Assembly (NCBI GenBank): GCA_963995505.1
Contig: OZ023192.1
Coordinates: forward strand, 11,329,001-11,393,000
Length of the DNA: 64,000 nucleotides
Reading direction: 5' to 3'
Origin: Hypericum androsaemum
Taxonomy: Eukaryota > Streptophyta > Magnoliopsida > Malpighiales > Hypericaceae
In this document: piece after piece, positions 61,141 through 64,000 of the stretch
Position numbering within the stretch: the stretch's first letter is position 1
Layout of the letters: the number at the start of each line of letters is the position of its first letter
Made by a program: the position numbers and the translations under genes
The notes under the pieces: generated by a model
Database searches by the model: none
Told to the model about the DNA's origin: nothing
The model's input: the letters and a program-made list of their open reading frames with translations, nothing else

Positions 61141-61365
61141 CGGTGTCCTAGGATCTAGTTCCAGGCTCACTCCATCGCCACCTCAAATCTTCTCTCTGCC
61201 GCCGCCGCTGAGCAGGTGGAAGAAGTGTGAAATCGACCCACAAGCACCATCGACTTCTGGGCTATCGATGTCCTGGGATCAAGTTCTGGGCAATCTCTAC
61301 CCCCGCCATGAATCTGCTCTCTATCACTGCCGACGAGCAAGTGGAGGAAGGGTGAAATCGAGAAC
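61141..61365 (+). repeat. two ~95-bp tandem-type copies, GC-rich
   Basis: Segments 61141-61237 and 61268-61365 share gtcctaggatc/gtcctgggatc, agttc, tctgctctct-like and gtggaagaagtgtgaaatcga/gtggaggaagggtgaaatcga. Origin unknown; the composition suggests captured coding DNA. Confidence 0.6.
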
Positions 61366-62558
61366 AACAAAACTAAACTAGAGGTTGACCCATACAAATA
61401 TGTGAGGTTTGTAGATGTGGAAAGGAGGAGGGTTGTTTGTAGAAGCGAATGACAAAAGAACGTAAGCATAAATTGTATTTACCTCTAATTAATCGTATGT
61501 TATTTGATTCTCCATCAGAGCATTCATCTTTATGTTCTTCACTTTATTTTGTTGTATCCATAAACAAAAGGTTTGGTTTCAAAGATAATGGGAGAAGAAA
61601 AGGTTTATGCCTTGGAAAAAAAAGTTTATGCATTTGTTTCTGCCAAAGGTTTGGAAAACGAAAAGGTTTGCCTTTTTGTTCCTTTTTAAATATTTTCATA
61701 AATCTATTAACCCTAATTTTTAGATTGGTTAGGTTAATAATACTTGTCCACTATTGCCCCTAATTATGTTATTAACCCCTTTGATCCGTTTCAGTGGGGA
61801 CAGCCCTTGTCCCCACTGAATCTGAGCCCAAAGTATGGGTATGGGTCCATGTTTAGAAGTAAGGTATGAATCCATAGTTAGACCCTATGGGTCGGACCCT
61901 ACCTGTATATTTTTACCCTACTTTAGACTTTACCCTAATTAGACCATAGTTAGACCCTATTGATAATATATATAATATACTAGTTAACTTTAACATATTT
62001 ATTATATTATTATACGACGAGCTTAGAAGATGTTGTGAACGATGGATCACTAGAAGCCGACATTCTATATTTTTCTTTTGTTGAATTGTTTATATACTTT
62101 AAACTTGAAAAGAAAAATCTTGTACTATTAAAATTAAATTGCAAAATTTGATATTTCATTAATTTTCTATTGAATGTCGATGCGTAATGCAGTAGATGTC
62201 TTGAATTTATTTAAATTTTATATAAAAATTAACTTTTAATTAAAAATTATCAAAATGTAGAACGTCCCTGTAGACCTTGGTTCTCCAAGAGAGTAGGATA
62301 TAAATCTAACAATAAAAAATTTATAGGGTCGAGAGTAGGGTATGGGTCCAACTAAAAAAATTAGGGTATAAGTAGGGTCTTACCAATACCTTACCCTACC
62401 CTACTAACTGTCATCCCTAATTTTGGGTTGAAAAATGGACAAATTGTCTACGATTTACCACTGCTTATAGTTGGACGATCAGTTGATTCTAATTAGACTA
62501 TTTTATCTATAATATATATTTACTCTAAATTTGAGGTATATATAGTACTTATTTTCTT

Positions 62559-63349
62559 GAGAAAAGTCTACTTTAGTACCCTGTGGTATCGACCAAAATC
62601 ACTTTAGTACTCTGTGGTAAAAAACTGATCAATCGAGTCACACTTATTCCAATTAACATGAAAAAGGGCCTCGGGCAGCTGCCCGAACCTACCCGAACCC
62701 TGCCCAGGCTGTGTGGCCAGCCACGTCACCAATTTTTAATGACGTGGCACCACGTGGAGAGGAGGAGGAGGAGGAGGAGGCAGGGAGGAGGAGGAGGAGG
62801 AGGACGCGGGGAGGAGGAGGAGGAGGACACGGAGGAGGAGGAGGAGGAGGATGCGGAGGAGGAGGAGGAGGAAGGGGACGCGGGGAGGAGGAAGTAAAGG
62901 AGGACACGGAGAGGATGAGGAGGAGGAGGACGCGGAGAGGATGAGGAGGAGGAGGACGCGGAGGAGGAGGACGCGGAGGAGGAGGAGGAGGAGGAGGAGG
63001 GGAGGAGGAGGACGCGGAGGATGCAGAGGAGGAGGAGGAGGAGGAGGAGGGGAGGAGGAGGAGGAGGACGCGGAGGAGGAAGAGGAGGAGGAGGAGGAGG
63101 AGGAGGAGGAGGAGGAGGAGGGGGGGAAGGGGATGGATGTCCACGTGGCGCCATGTCATCAAAAATTGGTGACGTGGCTGGCAACGTAGCCCGGGCAGGG
63201 TTCGGGTAGGTTTGGGCAGCTCCGGGCAGCTGCCCGAGGCCCTTTTTGATGTTAATTAGAATAAGTATGACTTGATTGATCGGTTTTTTACCAAAGGGTA
63301 CTAAAGTGATTTTGGTCGATACCACAGGGTACTAAAGTAGACTTTTCCC
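62559..63349. mobile_element. Mutator-like MITE with ~200-bp TIRs and GGA-rich core, perfect 9-bp TSD
   Basis: The left end starts GAGAAAAGTCTACTTTAG and the right end is its inverse, CTAAAGTAGACTTTTCCC. TIR similarity runs inwards about 200 bases, including gggcctcgggcagctgcccg and ccacgtcaccaattttt. Flanks are tattttctt at 62550-62558 and 63350-63358, identical. Long TIRs and 9-bp duplications are typical of Mutator-like elements. Only the GGA-type repeat lies between the TIRs. Confidence 0.88.
62756..63134. repeat. GGA/GAGGAC-rich microsatellite
   Basis: About 380 bases of (gga)n interrupted by gacgc(g)gag units and ggg runs; almost no pyrimidine other than short ac/cg steps on the plus strand. 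All long open frames here (Gly/Glu/Arg-rich or Pro/Ser/Leu-rich) are by-products of the repeat. Confidence 0.93.
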
Positions 63350-63431
63350 TATTTTCTTTATTAATATACCAAACATTTTATGAGTCATTGTCACATTTTC
63401 ATTATGTTGTTTGAAACCAAATCAGAAGATA

Positions 63432-63689
63432 TTGTGAGTTAGATACTCCTTGCGTGTTCTTGCTAATTGCTGGATTGCTTAGCTTGAGCGAAACTTTTCA
63501 CTTATCAAACGATTCATCCATCATCGTTTGTGGCGTGGTTCGACTTGGACCATAGGTTCTCGAATTTCCATTGCTTGGGTTGCGGATCTTCTAGACCAAG
63601 GTTCTTGCAAGGCTCGAGTTCGGGGGTTGCGGTCTCTTCCATCCAAAGTAGCACGGTCCGTTGTGAATCTCCTGCCGAGGTTCATATCA
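63432..63689 (+). repeat. truncated 5' LTR of the right-edge Gypsy copy
   Basis: Near-identical to the reverse complement of 24259-24515 and to the matching part of the 18863-19614 LTR. Confidence 0.85.
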
Positions 63690-64000
63690 AGAGCCACGGC
63701 TTGCTACTATCTATCCTTACCTTTCCTTTTGTTGGTCTAGTATCCAATTCATTTTTTTATAAGTAGTTTGATTCGTTTGTGTTTCGAGCAATCAGATTGG
63801 TGACTTAGTTATTCTAGGTTGTGTATTCTGATCAAAAGAAAAAAAAAGAAAAAAAAAGGAAAAAAAGAAAAAGAAAACAAAAGAAGAAGCAAGACTAAAC
63901 AGGAAATTGCAAGACAAAAGCGGAGCAAGGCGAATTGGGAAGCTTGTGATTAAAGAGAAAATGCAAGAGAAACAAAAGAGGAAGCAAGAAGCAAGTCCAA
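63432..64000 (+). mobile_element. 5' end of a second Gypsy copy (18863-25049 family), runs off window
   Basis: 63432-63689 is the terminal third of the LTR, in the opposite orientation to the 18863-25049 element, and ends GGTTCATATCA. The following leader matches the region between primer site and gag of that element (ttgctactatctatc, then a purine-rich run at 63835-63890). The start of the LTR is missing. Compared with the other copy, about nine bases (tttggtatc) of the primer site are absent. Confidence 0.85.

Larger units (their letters stand above)
58031..61829. mobile_element. Pack-MULE-like TIR element, family A copy 2, with captured gene fragment
   Basis: Left end gaaatCAGATTCAGTGAGAAC and right end GTCCCCACTGAATCTgagccc are inverted repeats of each other and match family A copy 1 at 9402-10781. 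Flanks aaggtatga (58022-58030) and aaagtatgg (61830-61838) agree in 7 of 9 bases. The right end also has a perfect 13-bp hairpin (ttcagtggggaca and its inverse). The interior holds an RRP12-like exon pair, two opposed 22-bp minisatellite arrays, a FAR1-like open frame and a 95-bp tandem duplication. Non-autonomous as seen; a Helentron-like origin is the alternative. Confidence 0.65.
57964..62419. mobile_element. hAT-type element, split by a nested family-A element
   Basis: Left end TAGAGATGGTAGAAATATTC and right end CTAACTGTCATCCCTA, flanked by a perfect 8-bp duplication attttggg at 57956-57963 and 62420-62427. Subterminal gggtatgggt and gggtcggaccctacc motifs match the elements at 3456 and 55327. 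Bases 58031-61829 are a later insertion; without them the element is about 650 bp and noncoding. Confidence 0.82.

Noticed and set aside
62689..63325. Open frames of 100-200 codons, Pro/Ser/Leu-rich or Gly/Glu/Arg-rich, on both strands
   Set aside because: All are produced by the GGA-type microsatellite inside a MITE with a perfect 9-bp duplication.

Overview
This window is nuclear DNA from a flowering plant, most likely a eudicot. The evidence is one spliced nuclear gene for a chloroplast protein with GT-AG introns, a small secreted-peptide gene, plant lineages of Ty1/Copia, Ty3/Gypsy and LINE elements, hAT- and Mutator-like non-autonomous transposons, and AT-rich spacer DNA. It looks like a gene-poor, transposon-rich interval with two credible host genes.

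Layout. 1-2462 (minus): first nine exons of an NAD(P)-binding/CIA30-domain gene of the HCF173-paralogue (At4g18810) type, leaving the window at the left. 3456-4309: hAT-type element. 6558-8495: Copia deletion derivative with intact LTRs. 9402-10781: TIR element with a 22-bp minisatellite (family A). 12074-12401: second minisatellite-bearing TIR family (B). 14716-15089 (plus): 94-residue precursor of a PIP/IDL-type secreted peptide. 15090-17480: LTR-like fragments and repeats. 17480-18500 (minus): second copy of the first Copia family. 18863-25049 (minus): Gypsy element, TSD ACTAG. 26257-30425 (plus): 5'-truncated Copia with many stops. 31521-31950: family B copy 2. 33815-39773 (plus): full-length decayed Copia, TSD AGAGG, carrying a small insertion in its 3' LTR and itself nested in a TIR element. 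41335-41656: hAT MITE. 43065-48856 (plus): chromodomain Gypsy, TSD CTCTC. 49915-50378 and 52404-55311: solo LTRs. 56490-57640 (minus): LINE fragment. 57964-62419: hAT-type element split by a 3.8-kb family-A element (58031-61829) that carries a captured RRP12-like gene fragment, a FAR1-like open frame and two opposed minisatellite arrays. 62559-63349: Mutator-like MITE with a GGA-rich core. 63432-64000: start of another Gypsy copy of the 18863-25049 family, running off the right edge.

Function. The two host genes do not form a pathway together: one product is predicted to be plastid-targeted, the other secreted as a signalling-peptide precursor. Every retroelement is coding-defective (stops, frameshifts, internal deletions), so any present mobility would depend on relatives elsewhere. 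Target-site duplications fix several relative ages: small insertion inside Copia inside TIR element; family-A element inside hAT-type element.

No new defence or regulatory system was identified. The most interesting items are the peptide gene with a variant core motif, the Pack-MULE-like gene capture, the opposed minisatellite arrays, and a Copia frame with 17 nonsense codons but no evident frameshift. Family assignments rest on remembered motifs and were not confirmed by database search.
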